Below, piece after piece: positions 44,684-54,170 of a stretch of 64,000 bases of DNA. The DNA lies in NCBI RefSeq assembly GCF_014396975.1, contig NZ_CP060719.1, forward strand, positions 3,392,639 through 3,456,638, written 5' to 3'. The position numbers and the translations under genes were made by a program. The notes under the pieces are model-generated. The model did not search any database. It was not told where the DNA came from and saw nothing but the letters and a program-made list of their open reading frames with translations. Each line of letters starts with the position of its first letter. Positions within the stretch are counted from its first letter, which is position 1. The stretch is from Thermomonas carbonis. GTDB taxonomy: Bacteria; Pseudomonadota; Gammaproteobacteria; Xanthomonadales; Xanthomonadaceae.

Positions 44684-46057
44684 TTACTTCGCCAACGCCG
44701 CAAGCCGGGCCAATGCAGCGTCACGACCGGCACTCAGGTCCACGATGGGCTTGACGGGATAACCGGGCACGCGCAGTCCACGCTCCCACGGGGCGTGGAT
44801 GGCGTCATCGCCAAGCCCTCGCAGTTCTGGAAGCCAACGACGCAGGTACGCCCCCTGCGGATCGAAGCGGCGCGACTGCGTGGCCGGATTGAAGATGCGG
44901 AAATACGGCGCTGCATCCACGCCGGTGCCGGCGACCCACTGCCAGCCCAGCGTGTTGCTGGCCAGGTCGGCATCGACCAAGGCGTGCATGAACCAGGCCG
45001 CGCCCTGCCGCCAGTCGATGCCCATGTGCTTGGTCAGCCACGACGCCACCACCATCCGCACGCGATTGTGCATCCAGCCTTCGTGCCACAACTGGCGCAT
45101 GCCGGCATCGACCAGCGGCACGCCGGTTCGACCGTATTGCCAGGCTTCGAGTTGACCGGGATCGTGATGCCACGGCATCGCGTCGAACTTCGGATTGAAG
45201 TTGTCGTTGAGGCTGGACGGCCAGTGGTGCAGGACGTAGTACGCGAACTCGCGCCAGCCGATTTCGGCGATGTACTTGTCGGCGCCGATGCCGCCGTGCT
45301 GCTGCACGACGTCGAAGATGCGGCTCGGATTGATCTCGCCGAAATGCAGATGCGGCGACAAGCGCGATGTACCTTCAACCGAAGGCACATCACGCGCATC
45401 GGGATAGGCATGCAGACGCGGCAACAGGTCATCGAGTCGCGCAAGCGCCGCGGCTTCTCCCGGCGCCCACATGCCCCAGAAGCCGCTGTCCCAGCGCGGC
45501 CGTGGCGCAGCGATGGTTGTGCGCGCGCCTTCCAGCGATGACGGCAGCGCACAACCCGACAGCGTTGCCGGCGCTTCCCGCGGGCGATGCCGCCACGTCG
45601 GCCGCGCGGTCTTGTGGAACGGAGTGAACACCCGGAACGGCGTGGACGATTGGGTCAGTACTGCATCGGCATCGGTGAGCAGGCGGCCACCGGCGCGGCG
45701 CATGGCGATGCCGCTCGCTGCCAGCGCCGCCGCGATGCGTGCATCGCGCGCGTCGGCGTCGGGTTCGTGCAGCGCGGAGATGTGCACCGCGGCTGCGCCG
45801 GTTGCGAGCGCCAATGCGGGAATCAACGCTTCCGGATCACCGGCAATCAGGTGCAACTCGCCGCCACGCGCGCGGATGTCTTCCGCCAGTTTTCCAAGCG
45901 ACCGGCGCAACCATGCGCGGCTGGCATCGAAGATGCCGTCGGCATCGTCGTCCACGTATACCAGCAGCAACGCGTCATGCGACTGGATCGCTCGCTCCAG
46001 CGCCGGGTGATCGGCCAGGCGCAGGTCGCGGCGGAACCAGAAGATGCCTTGGGTCAT
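44684..46057 (-). CDS. phrB: Deoxyribodipyrimidine photolyase
   Basis: A 457-residue FAD photolyase that repairs cyclobutane pyrimidine dimers with light. The N-terminal antenna domain starts MTQGIFWFRRDLRLADHPAL. FAD-binding motifs are TSRLSPHLHFGEI, WREFAYYVLHHW, GRTGVPLVDAGMRQLW, HNRVRMVVASWLTKHM and LGWQWVAGTGVDAAPYFRIF. It lies 36 bases after the lipocalin gene at the end of the lipid/stress operon, a position that fits the known link of photolyase with photo-oxidative regulons. The convergent gap 44537-44683 contains nested hairpins without T tracts. Confidence 0.96.
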   Translation of the reverse strand: MTQGIFWFRRDLRLADHPALERAIQSHDALLLVYVDDDADGIFDASRAWLRRSLGKLAEDIRARGGELHLIAGDPEALIPALALATGAAAVHISALHEPDADARDARIAAALAASGIAMRRAGGRLLTDADAVLTQSSTPFRVFTPFHKTARPTWRHRPREAPATLSGCALPSSLEGARTTIAAPRPRWDSGFWGMWAPGEAAALARLDDLLPRLHAYPDARDVPSVEGTSRLSPHLHFGEINPSRIFDVVQQHGGIGADKYIAEIGWREFAYYVLHHWPSSLNDNFNPKFDAMPWHHDPGQLEAWQYGRTGVPLVDAGMRQLWHEGWMHNRVRMVVASWLTKHMGIDWRQGAAWFMHALVDADLASNTLGWQWVAGTGVDAAPYFRIFNPATQSRRFDPQGAYLRRWLPELRGLGDDAIHAPWERGLRVPGYPVKPIVDLSAGRDAALARLAALAK

Positions 46058-46093
46058 GCGTGCATCATGCCGCCTGCCTCGAGCGGGCGCGCA

Positions 46094-46636
46094 TCACTTT
46101 GCGGCCGCGTTCGCCGCGGACTGCGGGACCATGCGCAGCTTGGCGGTGTCGTAGCCGAGCGTGCGGATCTTCTCGATCGCGGCGGCCAGCTCCGGCGCGG
46201 GCAGGCTGGGCGTGCGCGCCATCAGCCACACGTAATCGCGCTTGCTGCGCCCGACGATCGTCCGCGAGTAATCCGGGGCCAGGTCCACGATCACGTATTC
46301 GGCCTGGATCGGCCACACGAACTGCATTTCCCACACCGCGTTGTTGGTGCCGGGCACCACGCGACCGACCGGCTCCATGGTCTTCAACGGCGCATCGGCG
46401 CTGCCGTCGCGATAGCGGAAGGTGGTGCGGATCTTGCCGTCTTCATCGAGCCGATACGACTCCACCGAATCGAAGGCCTTGCGCTCGATGTAGGTGGGGA
46501 TCTGGGCGATCACGTACCAGTCGCCCATGAAGCGCGGCATGTCCACGCTGGCGACCGGCGGGATGGTGGGCGGTGCCGATGCACAGGCGGACAGCAATGT
46601 CCCGATGCCGAGCGCGACGAACAGTTTGCGGATCAT
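46094..46636 (-). CDS. blc: Outer-membrane lipocalin (Blc-like)
   Basis: A 180-residue lipoprotein with signal MIRKLFVALGIGTLLSAC (lipobox LSAC). The lipocalin signature is MPRFMGDWYVIAQIPTYIE, and later strands include AEYVIVDLAPDYSRTIVGR and YVWLMARTPSLP. Bacterial lipocalins bind fatty acids or lysophospholipids in the outer membrane under stress. The start overlaps the stop of the upstream cyclopropane synthase by four bases, supporting a role in lipid repair or storage for this operon. Confidence 0.92.
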   Translation of the reverse strand: MIRKLFVALGIGTLLSACASAPPTIPPVASVDMPRFMGDWYVIAQIPTYIERKAFDSVESYRLDEDGKIRTTFRYRDGSADAPLKTMEPVGRVVPGTNNAVWEMQFVWPIQAEYVIVDLAPDYSRTIVGRSKRDYVWLMARTPSLPAPELAAAIEKIRTLGYDTAKLRMVPQSAANAAAK

Positions 46637-47715
46637 GCAGCCTCCTTCGAGAAGCGGTAGTGGGCGACCATCCATTCGCGGCCGTGGTCGTAGCCGAACA
46701 GTTCGGCGCAGGCCATCCAGAACATCCGCCAGCGCTGGAACCAGAGCTTGGCGGCATCGCCATAGGCCTCGCGCAGGATCGCCATGACTTCGTCGTGGCG
46801 CGCGTCCTGGTTGTCGAGCCAATGGTTGGCGGTGCGCTGGTAGTGGGTGCCATCGACCAGCCAGCGGTCCTCGATGCGCAGGGCATCCTGGAACCAAAGC
46901 AAGGTGTCGGCAGCCGGCATCAGTCCGCCGGTGAAAAAGTGCCGGCCCATCCAGTTGTCGTCGCCGGCGGTCTCGAACGGATACAGCAGGGTGCGATGGC
47001 AGAAGATGTGCACGAACAGTTTTCCGCCGGGCCGCAGCCAGCCGCCGATGCGGTCAAGCAACGTCGCGTAGTTGCGCATGTGCTCGAACATCTCCACCGA
47101 CACGCAGCGGTCGAAGTTCGATGCCGGCAATTCCAGCCGGTTCACGTCGCAGGTGATCACGCGCACGTTGGCGAAACCGCGTTCGCGGCACTGCGCTTCG
47201 ATGAAGGCACGTTGCGGCGCGGAGTTCGATACCGCGGTGATGCGGGCATTCGGATAGTGCTGGGCCATCCACAATGTCAACGAGCCCCAGCCGCAGCCGA
47301 GTTCGAGGATGTCCTGGCCGTCCGCCAATTGCGCACGCTCGGAGTAGAGCGCGAGCATCGCCTCCTCCGCCTGCGCCAGGGTCTCGTTGCCGGTCGGGTA
47401 GTAGCAGCCGGAGTACTTCAGCCGCGGGCCGAGGCAGCGGGTAAAGAACCCGGGCGGCAGTTCGTAGTGCTGGCGGTTGGCCGCATCGGTATGGATCGCG
47501 ACCGGGCTCTCGCGCAGTTCGGCGATCAGCGCGGCATTGCGGCGCGCGGCGGCGTCGGGATCATCCGCATGTTCATCGTGCAGGCGTTGTGCGCACATCC
47601 GGCGGATGCCGGCGCGCAGCAATGCGTCCGGCACCAGTCCACGTTCGGCCAGGCCGAGCACGCCATCGGCCGGGCGGTCGCTGGCCAGTTCCATCGTATC
47701 GACGGGAGCGTTCAT
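46633..47715 (-). CDS. Cyclopropane-fatty-acyl-phospholipid synthase-like methyltransferase (second copy)
   Basis: A 360-residue SAM-dependent enzyme. The Cfa-type entry YELPPGFFTRCLGPRLKYSGCYYP precedes the SAM site ILELGCGWGSLTLWMAQHYP and the downstream SVEMFEHMRNYATLLDRI. Unlike the copy at 49027, it lacks the N-terminal domain of classic Cfa and resembles a variant seen beside flavin amine oxidases. Its product may be a cyclopropane, methyl-branched or methylene lipid; sequence alone does not decide. Stop and start overlap both neighbours (ATGA). Confidence 0.88.
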   Translation of the reverse strand: MNAPVDTMELASDRPADGVLGLAERGLVPDALLRAGIRRMCAQRLHDEHADDPDAAARRNAALIAELRESPVAIHTDAANRQHYELPPGFFTRCLGPRLKYSGCYYPTGNETLAQAEEAMLALYSERAQLADGQDILELGCGWGSLTLWMAQHYPNARITAVSNSAPQRAFIEAQCRERGFANVRVITCDVNRLELPASNFDRCVSVEMFEHMRNYATLLDRIGGWLRPGGKLFVHIFCHRTLLYPFETAGDDNWMGRHFFTGGLMPAADTLLWFQDALRIEDRWLVDGTHYQRTANHWLDNQDARHDEVMAILREAYGDAAKLWFQRWRMFWMACAELFGYDHGREWMVAHYRFSKEAA

Positions 47716-48494
47716 CGTTCTTCCTTCGGAAACCACGGAAACAACATCGGCGTGCTGCGCTGGTAGCGCGCGTAGTCCTGGCCGCGCGTGCGCAGGGCCT
47801 GCGCCTCGGTGAACGGGATGCCGCTGATCCAGCGCAGGAAGGCGTACATCACCAGCGGGCCGGTCCACGCCAGCCAGCCGATCGGCGAACCGACCGCCAG
47901 CAGCACGTAGGCGAACCAGTGCAGCCATTCGAAGAAATAGTTGGGGTGCCGCGAGTAGCGCCACATCCCGGCGCGGCAGGCCTTGCCCTTGTTGGCGGGG
48001 TCGGCGCGGAAGCGCGCCAGTTGCGCATCGGCGATGGCTTCGCCGGCCACGCAGGCCAACCACACGGCGATGCCGGCGATGAACCACGGATTCCACTGCG
48101 CCACCGGATTCGCGGCAACGGCCAGGAACGGCAGCGCGAACAATGCGATCAGCAGCGCCTGGAACTGGAACATCGCGAACCACTTGCGCTGGTCGTTGCC
48201 CCAGCGCGTGCGCAGCTGCGCGTAGCGGCCGTCCTCGGGCTCACCGCGCACGCGATGCCACAGGTGCAGGCCCAGGCGCAGGCCCCACGCGCCGCCGAGC
48301 ACCGCCAGCAGGACCCGCGGCAACACCGCGCCGCTGCCGGTCGCAGCGACCAGCACTGCCGCGCCACCCACGCCGAACGACCACACGACATCGACGATGC
48401 CGGCATTCGTGCGCTTGCGCTGCCAGAGCCAGCCGGAGGTCTGAGCCACGACGGCCACCAGCCAGACCAGGAGGAGTTGCTGCCACGGATTCAT
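47712..48494 (-). CDS. DUF1295 membrane protein (steroid 5-alpha-reductase-like)
   Basis: A 260-residue integral membrane protein with about six hydrophobic segments. The reductase-like C-terminal motif is MWRYSRHPNYFFEWLHWFAYVLL, followed by the QDYARYQRSTPMLFPWF tail. DUF1295 proteins are related to NADPH-dependent steroid and fatty-acid reductases. Within a Cfa/amine-oxidase cluster it probably reduces or modifies an acyl chain. Start and stop overlap both neighbours by four bases. Confidence 0.9.
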   Translation of the reverse strand: MNPWQQLLLVWLVAVVAQTSGWLWQRKRTNAGIVDVVWSFGVGGAAVLVAATGSGAVLPRVLLAVLGGAWGLRLGLHLWHRVRGEPEDGRYAQLRTRWGNDQRKWFAMFQFQALLIALFALPFLAVAANPVAQWNPWFIAGIAVWLACVAGEAIADAQLARFRADPANKGKACRAGMWRYSRHPNYFFEWLHWFAYVLLAVGSPIGWLAWTGPLVMYAFLRWISGIPFTEAQALRTRGQDYARYQRSTPMLFPWFPKEER

Positions 48495-49027
48495 GCGGAG
48501 ACCTTTTCGCGGACGGGATGTTCAGGACTTGCGCGGCGGACAACGACGACCAGCAACGACATCGCGATGCCCCAGCCGACGGCCAGCAAGACGGTGGCGT
48601 GCACGGGCATGTTGAACTCGACCGCGTGGAAGCCGCGCGAGGCGCCCCAGTAGGCGAGCGGGCCGCCGATCGCGCCGAACAGCACCGCAGGGACCGGACG
48701 CGCCATCAGCCATTGCAGCGAATGCTGCAGGGTCATCGCGAAGGCCACCCACAGCGTCGCGATCCAGGCCGGGCCGGGCAAGGCTGGCAACGGCGCGGCG
48801 TAGTGCAGCCAGCCGCTTGCCGCCAGCGTTCCATCGAGCAGCAGGCCGCACAGCAGCGCGGTGCCGACCAGCCGCAGGTCGCTGCGCTTCAGTGGCGAAT
48901 AGCAGAATGCGAGCGCGGCGAACCCGAGGCAGGCCACGATGCCCGGCCATGCCAGACCACGCGCGGCGAAACCGACGGCGACAAACCACGCTGCCTGGTA
49001 ACCGATGAGGTTGAGCCAGAAGCGCAT
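48491..49027 (-). CDS. DUF2878 membrane protein
   Basis: A 178-residue protein with five or six hydrophobic segments, beginning MRFWLNLIGYQAAWFVAVGFAARG. It resembles the DUF2878 family commonly found in Cfa/amine-oxidase clusters. Function is unknown. The start shares one base with the stop of the upstream Cfa gene (TGATG) and the stop overlaps the DUF1295 start, so it is embedded in the operon. Confidence 0.8.
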   Translation of the reverse strand: MRFWLNLIGYQAAWFVAVGFAARGLAWPGIVACLGFAALAFCYSPLKRSDLRLVGTALLCGLLLDGTLAASGWLHYAAPLPALPGPAWIATLWVAFAMTLQHSLQWLMARPVPAVLFGAIGGPLAYWGASRGFHAVEFNMPVHATVLLAVGWGIAMSLLVVVVRRASPEHPVREKVSA

Positions 49028-50295
49028 CAGGCCTCCAGCAGTCCGGGCAAATAGGAGCCGCCGCGATAGCCCGGCTTCGCCAGCAGCAGATGGGCGACGC
49101 CGATCGAACGCTCGCGGAAGCCGCCCTCGCAATAGGCGAGGTAGAACGTCCACATGCGCAGGAAGCGCTCATCGAACCCCTGCGCACGCGCCTCGTCGCG
49201 ACGGTCGAGGAAACGCAGGCGCCAGTCCTGCAGCGTGCGCGCATACGACGGACCGAAATCCTCCAGGTGCACCAGGGCGAGGTCGGTGTGGCGCGATTTC
49301 GCATCGAGCATCGCCGCGATCGACGGGATGAAGGAGCCGGGGAACACGTGCCGCTTGATGAAGTCCACCGTGCGCAGCGCCTGCTCGTAGCGGTGGTCCT
49401 CGATGGTGATCGCCTGCACCAATGCCAAGCCGTCCGGCTTGAGCAGGCGACCCAGCGTGGCGAAATAGGTGCCGAGGTACTGCGGACCGATCGCCTCGAT
49501 CATCTCGATCGACACCAGCTTGTCGTACGTGCCCTGCAGGTCGCGGTAGTCCGACAACAGCACGCTGACGCGATCCTGCAGGCCGGCTTCGGCGACACGC
49601 TGGCAGGCCAATGCATGCTGCTCGCGCGAGATCGTGGTGGTGGTGACCCGGCAGCCGCGGGCGGCGGCGGCATGCACCGCGAACCCGCCCCAGCCGGTAC
49701 CGATCTCGACCACCTCGTCGTCAGGGCCGAGCCGCAACTTGTCGCAAATGCGGTCGAGCTTGCGGGTCGATGCGACGTCCAGAGAATCGTCGTCGCCCGC
49801 GTACAGCGCCGACGAATACATCAGGTCGTCGGAGAGGAACAGCCGGAAAAAGGGGTTCCCGAGGTCGTAGTGCGCGGCGATGTTGCGACGCGCACCGTCG
49901 CGGGTATTGCGGCGCAACGCATTCCAGCCGCGCATCGCCAACCCGCCGAAACGCGCCAGCCCTTGCTCCATGCTGTCGAGCAGGTCGCGGTTGCGCACCA
50001 GCAGCTGCACCAGGCCGACCAGGTCGGCGCAATCCCATTCGCCGTCCATGTACGACTCGGCGGCGCCCACGCTGCCGTTGGCCGCCAGCGCGCGGTAGAA
50101 GCCGGGCGCATGCACGTCGATCCGCAGCGGCGCGATGCCCTTCACCGCCTCGCCGGCATGGACGGTGCCCAACGCATCGACCAGCACGACCTGGCGCCCG
50201 CGCAAGGCCTGCAACTGGCCAAGCACGCGCTGGCGGAGGATGCGATCGAGGGCGTTGAAAGCGGTGGCCCGCGAGGCCTGGGCAATCGTGTTCAT
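49027..50295 (-). CDS. cfa: Cyclopropane-fatty-acyl-phospholipid synthase
   Basis: A 422-residue full-length Cfa-family enzyme. The N-terminal lipid-binding domain contains GSVGAAESYMDGEWDC. The catalytic domain contains IAAHYDLGNPFFRLFLSDDLMYSSALY, the SAM site VVEIGTGWGGFAVHAA, SREQHALACQRV, SIEMIEAIGPQYLGTYF and IKRHVFPGSFIPS. It adds a methylene group from SAM to unsaturated acyl chains in membrane phospholipids. The start overlaps the DUF1365 stop (ATGA). Confidence 0.95.
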   Translation of the reverse strand: MNTIAQASRATAFNALDRILRQRVLGQLQALRGRQVVLVDALGTVHAGEAVKGIAPLRIDVHAPGFYRALAANGSVGAAESYMDGEWDCADLVGLVQLLVRNRDLLDSMEQGLARFGGLAMRGWNALRRNTRDGARRNIAAHYDLGNPFFRLFLSDDLMYSSALYAGDDDSLDVASTRKLDRICDKLRLGPDDEVVEIGTGWGGFAVHAAAARGCRVTTTTISREQHALACQRVAEAGLQDRVSVLLSDYRDLQGTYDKLVSIEMIEAIGPQYLGTYFATLGRLLKPDGLALVQAITIEDHRYEQALRTVDFIKRHVFPGSFIPSIAAMLDAKSRHTDLALVHLEDFGPSYARTLQDWRLRFLDRRDEARAQGFDERFLRMWTFYLAYCEGGFRERSIGVAHLLLAKPGYRGGSYLPGLLEA

Positions 50296-51062
50296 CGGCT
50301 GGATTCCGGGGTGGCGGGATGGTCGTGGATCGGCACGCGCTTCAGCCACAGCCGCAGCGCCTGCCAGTGGATGCCGGCGACGACCTGCGCGGTCATCAGC
50401 GGATAGCGCCACAGCACGCGCGCGAGGTTGCGGGCGTTGAGCGGCCGGCGATCGAGTTGCAAGGTCGCGTCGAACTCGCGGTGCGCGCCATCGAAGACCT
50501 CCATGTGCACGCGCAGGTCGTCGACGGGCGTCGTGAAGGTCCATGAATAGCGTCGCTGCATCGGCAGGAACGGCGAGACGTGGAAGGCCTTGTCGAAACT
50601 CCAGTGCAACGCGCGTCCCTGCCCGTCCGCAGACGCGACCGGCAGCACGTAGGCATGGCGTTCCTTCCACGGCGTGTTGGTGATCTCGGCGACGATGCTG
50701 TGCAGCGCACCGCCGGCATCGAAGCAATAGTAGAAGCTCACCGGATTGAAGCTCAGGCCTGCATAGCGAAGATGCGTCAGCAGGCGCACCGCGCCGAGCG
50801 GACGTTCGCCGGTGGCGGCTTCCACCCGATCGCGCACCGCATCGGCCAGTGAGCGTGCCGGATCGCCGAGGAAATCGCGGCGATGGAACGCGGCCAGGTT
50901 GCGTCGACCGACCGACCACAGCCAGCGGCCGCGGAAGACGGTATCGAGCTCGTCGAGATCGAGGAATAGCTGGGCCATGCGATAAGAAAACGCATGCGCG
51001 CGCGGCGCATGCCGGCGATGGCGCACGCGGCCTTCGTAGATCGCGCTGGTCAGTGCGGTCAT
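50292..51062 (-). CDS. DUF1365 protein
   Basis: A 256-residue protein of the DUF1365 family. Typical stretches are YEGRVRHRRHAPRAHAFSYRM, LTHLRYAGLSFNPVSFYYCFD, VAEITNTPWKERHAYVL and FHVSPFLPMQRRYSW. The family nearly always sits between a flavin amine oxidase and a Cfa homologue, and is thought to act in the same lipid modification, but its chemistry is not established. It overlaps both neighbours by four bases. Confidence 0.92.
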   Translation of the reverse strand: MTALTSAIYEGRVRHRRHAPRAHAFSYRMAQLFLDLDELDTVFRGRWLWSVGRRNLAAFHRRDFLGDPARSLADAVRDRVEAATGERPLGAVRLLTHLRYAGLSFNPVSFYYCFDAGGALHSIVAEITNTPWKERHAYVLPVASADGQGRALHWSFDKAFHVSPFLPMQRRYSWTFTTPVDDLRVHMEVFDGAHREFDATLQLDRRPLNARNLARVLWRYPLMTAQVVAGIHWQALRLWLKRVPIHDHPATPESSR

Positions 51063-52357
51063 GCCGCGGCCTCCAGGCCCGGCGCTTCGAGCATGTCGCG
51101 ACGCGCATGATCGTCGGACCATGCAACGCCCAGTCCCTGCGCAACCTCCACGCCGCTGCGGATGCCGTCCTCGTGGAAACCCCAGCCCCAGTAAGCGCCC
51201 GCGAACCAGCTGCGCTGCACGCCCTGGATCTCGTGCCGGCGTGCCTGTGCGGCGACTGCGGCATGCGTGTGCACTGGATGCGCGTACTGGCGGCGCTGCA
51301 GGATGCGCGCGGGGTCGATGTCCTGCGTTCGATTCAGCGTCACGACAAGCGGTGTGTCGCCGGGCAGCCCCTGCAGCAGGTTCATGCAATAGCTCACGGT
51401 GCAGGCTTGTGTCGGATCCGCCGGCAGGTGCGCGTTCCACGCCGCCCACGCCTTGCGGTTGCGCGGCAGCAGGCGCGCATCGGTGTGCAGCACGGTGTCG
51501 TTCGCCTGGTAGCGGATCGCGCCGAGGATCTCGCGCTCGGTATCGCTGGCGTCCTCGAGCAAGGCCAGCGCCTGGTCGCTGTGGCAGGCCAGTACGACCT
51601 GGTCGAAACGTTCGCTGCCGGTATCGCAACGCACGCTCGCACCCTGCGCGTCGCGGACGATGCCGCGCACGGGCGAAGACAACCGCACCTGCACATCCCA
51701 GCGCGAGGCCATGGCCTCGACGTAGCGTTGCGAACCGCCGCGCACCACCCGCCACTGCGGGCGGGCGGCGAGTTGCAGCATGTGGTGGTTGGCCATGAAC
51801 TGGACGAGGTATTTCGCCGGGAAAGCCAGCACCGACTGCTCGGGCGAGGACCACAACGCGCTGGCCATCGGCACCAGGTGCTGGTCGCGGAACGCAGCGC
51901 CGTAACCGTTGGCGTCCAGATACTCGCCCAGCGACGGACCGGGGCCCGCGTCATCGAGCAAGGCCTGGGCCTCGCGATAGAAGCGCCTGAGATCACGCAA
52001 CATGCCCCAAAACCGCGGCGAAACCAGGTTGCGACGCTGGCAGAACAGTCCGTCTAGCGAGGTCGCGTTGTACTCCAGCCCGCTGCGCGCGTCCTGCACC
52101 GAGAAGCCCATCGTGGTCGCCTGGGTGGCCACGCCGAGTTCATCGAACAGGCGGGTCAGCAGCGGATAGTTGCCGGGGTTGTGGACGATGAAGCCGGTGT
52201 CCACGTCGAGCGTGCGGCCATCGACTTCGACACGGTGGGTATCGGTGTGACCACCCAGGTAGTCGTTGGTCTCGAACAGCACGACCTCGTGCCGGCGCGA
52301 CAGCAACCACGCCGCGGACAAGCCGCTGATGCCGGATCCGACGATCGCGATGCGCAT
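51059..52357 (-). CDS. FAD-dependent amine oxidase-like protein (COG2907 type)
   Basis: A 432-residue flavoprotein with the N-terminal dinucleotide fold MRIAIVGSGISGLSAAWLL and GGHTDTHRVEVDGRTLDVDTGF, and a C-terminal FAD contact near WFAGAYWGWGFHEDGIRSG. COG2907 proteins are grouped with NAD/FAD desaturase-like enzymes. In the Rhodobacter RpoE-ChrR regulon related genes take part in unusual fatty-acid synthesis. The gene starts one base before the desaturase stop and ends overlapping DUF1365. Confidence 0.9.
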   Translation of the reverse strand: MRIAIVGSGISGLSAAWLLSRRHEVVLFETNDYLGGHTDTHRVEVDGRTLDVDTGFIVHNPGNYPLLTRLFDELGVATQATTMGFSVQDARSGLEYNATSLDGLFCQRRNLVSPRFWGMLRDLRRFYREAQALLDDAGPGPSLGEYLDANGYGAAFRDQHLVPMASALWSSPEQSVLAFPAKYLVQFMANHHMLQLAARPQWRVVRGGSQRYVEAMASRWDVQVRLSSPVRGIVRDAQGASVRCDTGSERFDQVVLACHSDQALALLEDASDTEREILGAIRYQANDTVLHTDARLLPRNRKAWAAWNAHLPADPTQACTVSYCMNLLQGLPGDTPLVVTLNRTQDIDPARILQRRQYAHPVHTHAAVAAQARRHEIQGVQRSWFAGAYWGWGFHEDGIRSGVEVAQGLGVAWSDDHARRDMLEAPGLEAAA

Positions 52358-52358
52358 G

Positions 52359-53316
52359 TCAGCGACCAACCCTGTTGGAGGCGGCCTTGGCCAGCACCCA
52401 TGCAGGCACCGGCTTGAGGTCGCGCACCAACCCGAGCGCCTGCATCGCGCGCAGGCCATACCAGGTCAGGTCGACCTCCCACCAGTGGAAGCCCTGGCGC
52501 GCGCTGCCCGGGAAGAAATGATGGTTGTTGTGCCAGCCCTCGCCGAAGGTGATCAGCGCCAGCCAGAGGTTGTTGCGGCTGTCGTCACGGGTGTCGAAGC
52601 GCTGCCGGCCCCAGCGATGCGCCAGCGAATTGATGGTGACCGTCGCGTGGAACAGCACCACCGTGGACACGAAGAAACCCCAGACCAGCAACTGCGGCCC
52701 GTTGGTGCCAAGGCCGGGGCCCAGCGCTCCAGCGCCGTGCCGGCCACGAACAGCAACACGGCCAACACGACCGGCACCGCGGTGTCGAAGCGATCCAGCC
52801 AGCGCAGTTCCGGGTACTTCAGCAGGTCGCCGATGCGCGAGGTATCGGTGCGGAAGCCGCCGCGGGTCAGGAACCAGCCGGCATGGCTGCGCCAGAAGCC
52901 CTTGCGTGGCGTGTGCGGATCGGCCGCGGTGTCGGCGTGCACGTGATGGTGGCGATGATGCGCCGCCCACCACAACGGCCCGCGCTGGACGGAGGCCGCG
53001 CCGAGCAATGCGAACGCGAACTGCACCGCGCGCGAAGTCCGGAATGTGCGATGCGAGAAATAGCGGTGATAGAAGCCGGTGATCGCGAACATGCGCAGCG
53101 CGTACAGCGCCACTGCAACCCACAACGCGGTCGCCGACACGCCCACCCACAGCACGCCGAGGCAAGCGAGATGCATGCCCACGAACGGCAGCGCGCGCAG
53201 CCAGTCGATGCGGTCGTCATCCGCCGGATCGGGAGACCCGGCGCGTTCGGAGGTATCGATCCAGCGTCGCAACGCGCTGCTGCGCGGTGCGGTGGCGGAT
53301 TCAGGCTTGGGGGCAT
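52359..53316 (-). CDS. Acyl-CoA delta-9 desaturase-like fatty-acid desaturase, probably two frameshifts
   Basis: About 319 residues, a di-iron membrane desaturase. The three histidine boxes are present: HRYFSH, AAHHRHHHVHAD and WHNNHHFFPG. One break lies at GGGG 52716-52719; an added base joins LERWAPG to LGTNGPQLLVWG. The N-terminus also needs one base in the GGGGG run 53309-53313: then ATG 53316, preceded by AAGGA, reads MPPKPESATAPRSS into the conserved chain; without it no start in frame is convincing. It introduces a double bond that the Cfa enzymes could then modify. Confidence 0.85.
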
Positions 53317-53327
53317 GGCATTCCTTG

Positions 53328-53363
53328 GCGGGTCCCGTTCCCGGATATACGGACGGGACCCGC
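53328..53363 (-). promoter_or_regulatory. 11-bp inverted repeat directly before the desaturase ribosome site
   Basis: GCGGGTCCCGT (53328-53338) and ACGGGACCCGC (53353-53363) are exact reverse complements around a 14-nt loop. On the desaturase strand the hairpin ends only a few bases before AAGGA and the proposed ATG 53316. It could be an attenuator, an operator or a translation-controlling stem; no T tract follows. Confidence 0.55.
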
Positions 53364-53399
53364 GTTCGGATGCAGTGCGCGACGATCAGATCGCGAGGA

Positions 53400-54170
53400 T
53401 CAGATGGCCAGGATCTCGCCCTTGGCGACGATCGGGCCGGACGGTGCCGCATGCGGCAAGCCCTGTTCCGGTTCCAGGGTCACCGCGAACACCGCGCCCG
53501 CCGCCACGGCATCACGCAACGTGGCCGGGATGTCGATCGAATGCGCCTTGTCGTTGGACACGAAGCCCAGCGACTTCGGCGCCTCACCGGCCGCGATGAT
53601 CCAGAGTTCGTTGACCTTGCCGCCGGCATCGACCGGCCGCGGTGTCGGCACCATCAGCACCTTGCTGCGGTCTGGCGCGACCCTCGCGATCCAGCCAGTG
53701 CCGCCATCGTCGGTGGCCAGCACGGTGACCGGCAGCGCGGCGGCTTCCTCGGTTGCAGGCGGCGTCGGTGCGACGACCACGGGCGGTGGCAACGACGCAA
53801 CCGGTTCCGGCGTGCGCCACACGCCGATGGCCACCGCGAACACGCTCGCGGCAACGGCCAGTGCGGTCGTCCCGCGCCAGAACGCGGCGTTGTCCCACAC
53901 GCCCTTGCGGCCGCCGTCCACCGAGGACCAGCCCAGTGCGGTGCGGATCCGCGGCCAGACATGCGCACCGGGTTCAACGGCATCGACCCGCAACAGCCAG
54001 GGCGAGAAATGCGCGTCCCAGCGCGCGACCCGGGCCGCGAAGTCGCGGTCGGCTCCGATCCGGCGCTGTGCCTCGCGGCGCGCATCGGCATCGAGCACGC
54101 CCAGCACGTACTCGCCGGCGAGCAGGTCGTCGTCGTCGATCGGGGGCAACGCGGGCGCGATGTCGTTCAT
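53400..54170 (-). CDS. RskA-like anti-sigma factor
   Basis: A 256-residue single-pass membrane protein. The cytoplasmic N-terminal anti-sigma domain is DDDLLAGEYVLGVLDADARR with the RVARWDAHFSPWL helix. One membrane segment follows (TTALAVAASVFAVAIGVW), then a periplasmic Pro-rich linker and the RskA domain (ELWIIAAGEAPKSLGFVSND, AVTLEPEQGLPHAAPSGPIV). It should hold the upstream-encoded ECF sigma factor inactive until proteolysis. ATG 54170 overlaps the sigma stop (ATGA); the GTG at 54182 is less likely. Confidence 0.9.
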   Translation of the reverse strand: MNDIAPALPPIDDDDLLAGEYVLGVLDADARREAQRRIGADRDFAARVARWDAHFSPWLLRVDAVEPGAHVWPRIRTALGWSSVDGGRKGVWDNAAFWRGTTALAVAASVFAVAIGVWRTPEPVASLPPPVVVAPTPPATEEAAALPVTVLATDDGGTGWIARVAPDRSKVLMVPTPRPVDAGGKVNELWIIAAGEAPKSLGFVSNDKAHSIDIPATLRDAVAAGAVFAVTLEPEQGLPHAAPSGPIVAKGEILAI

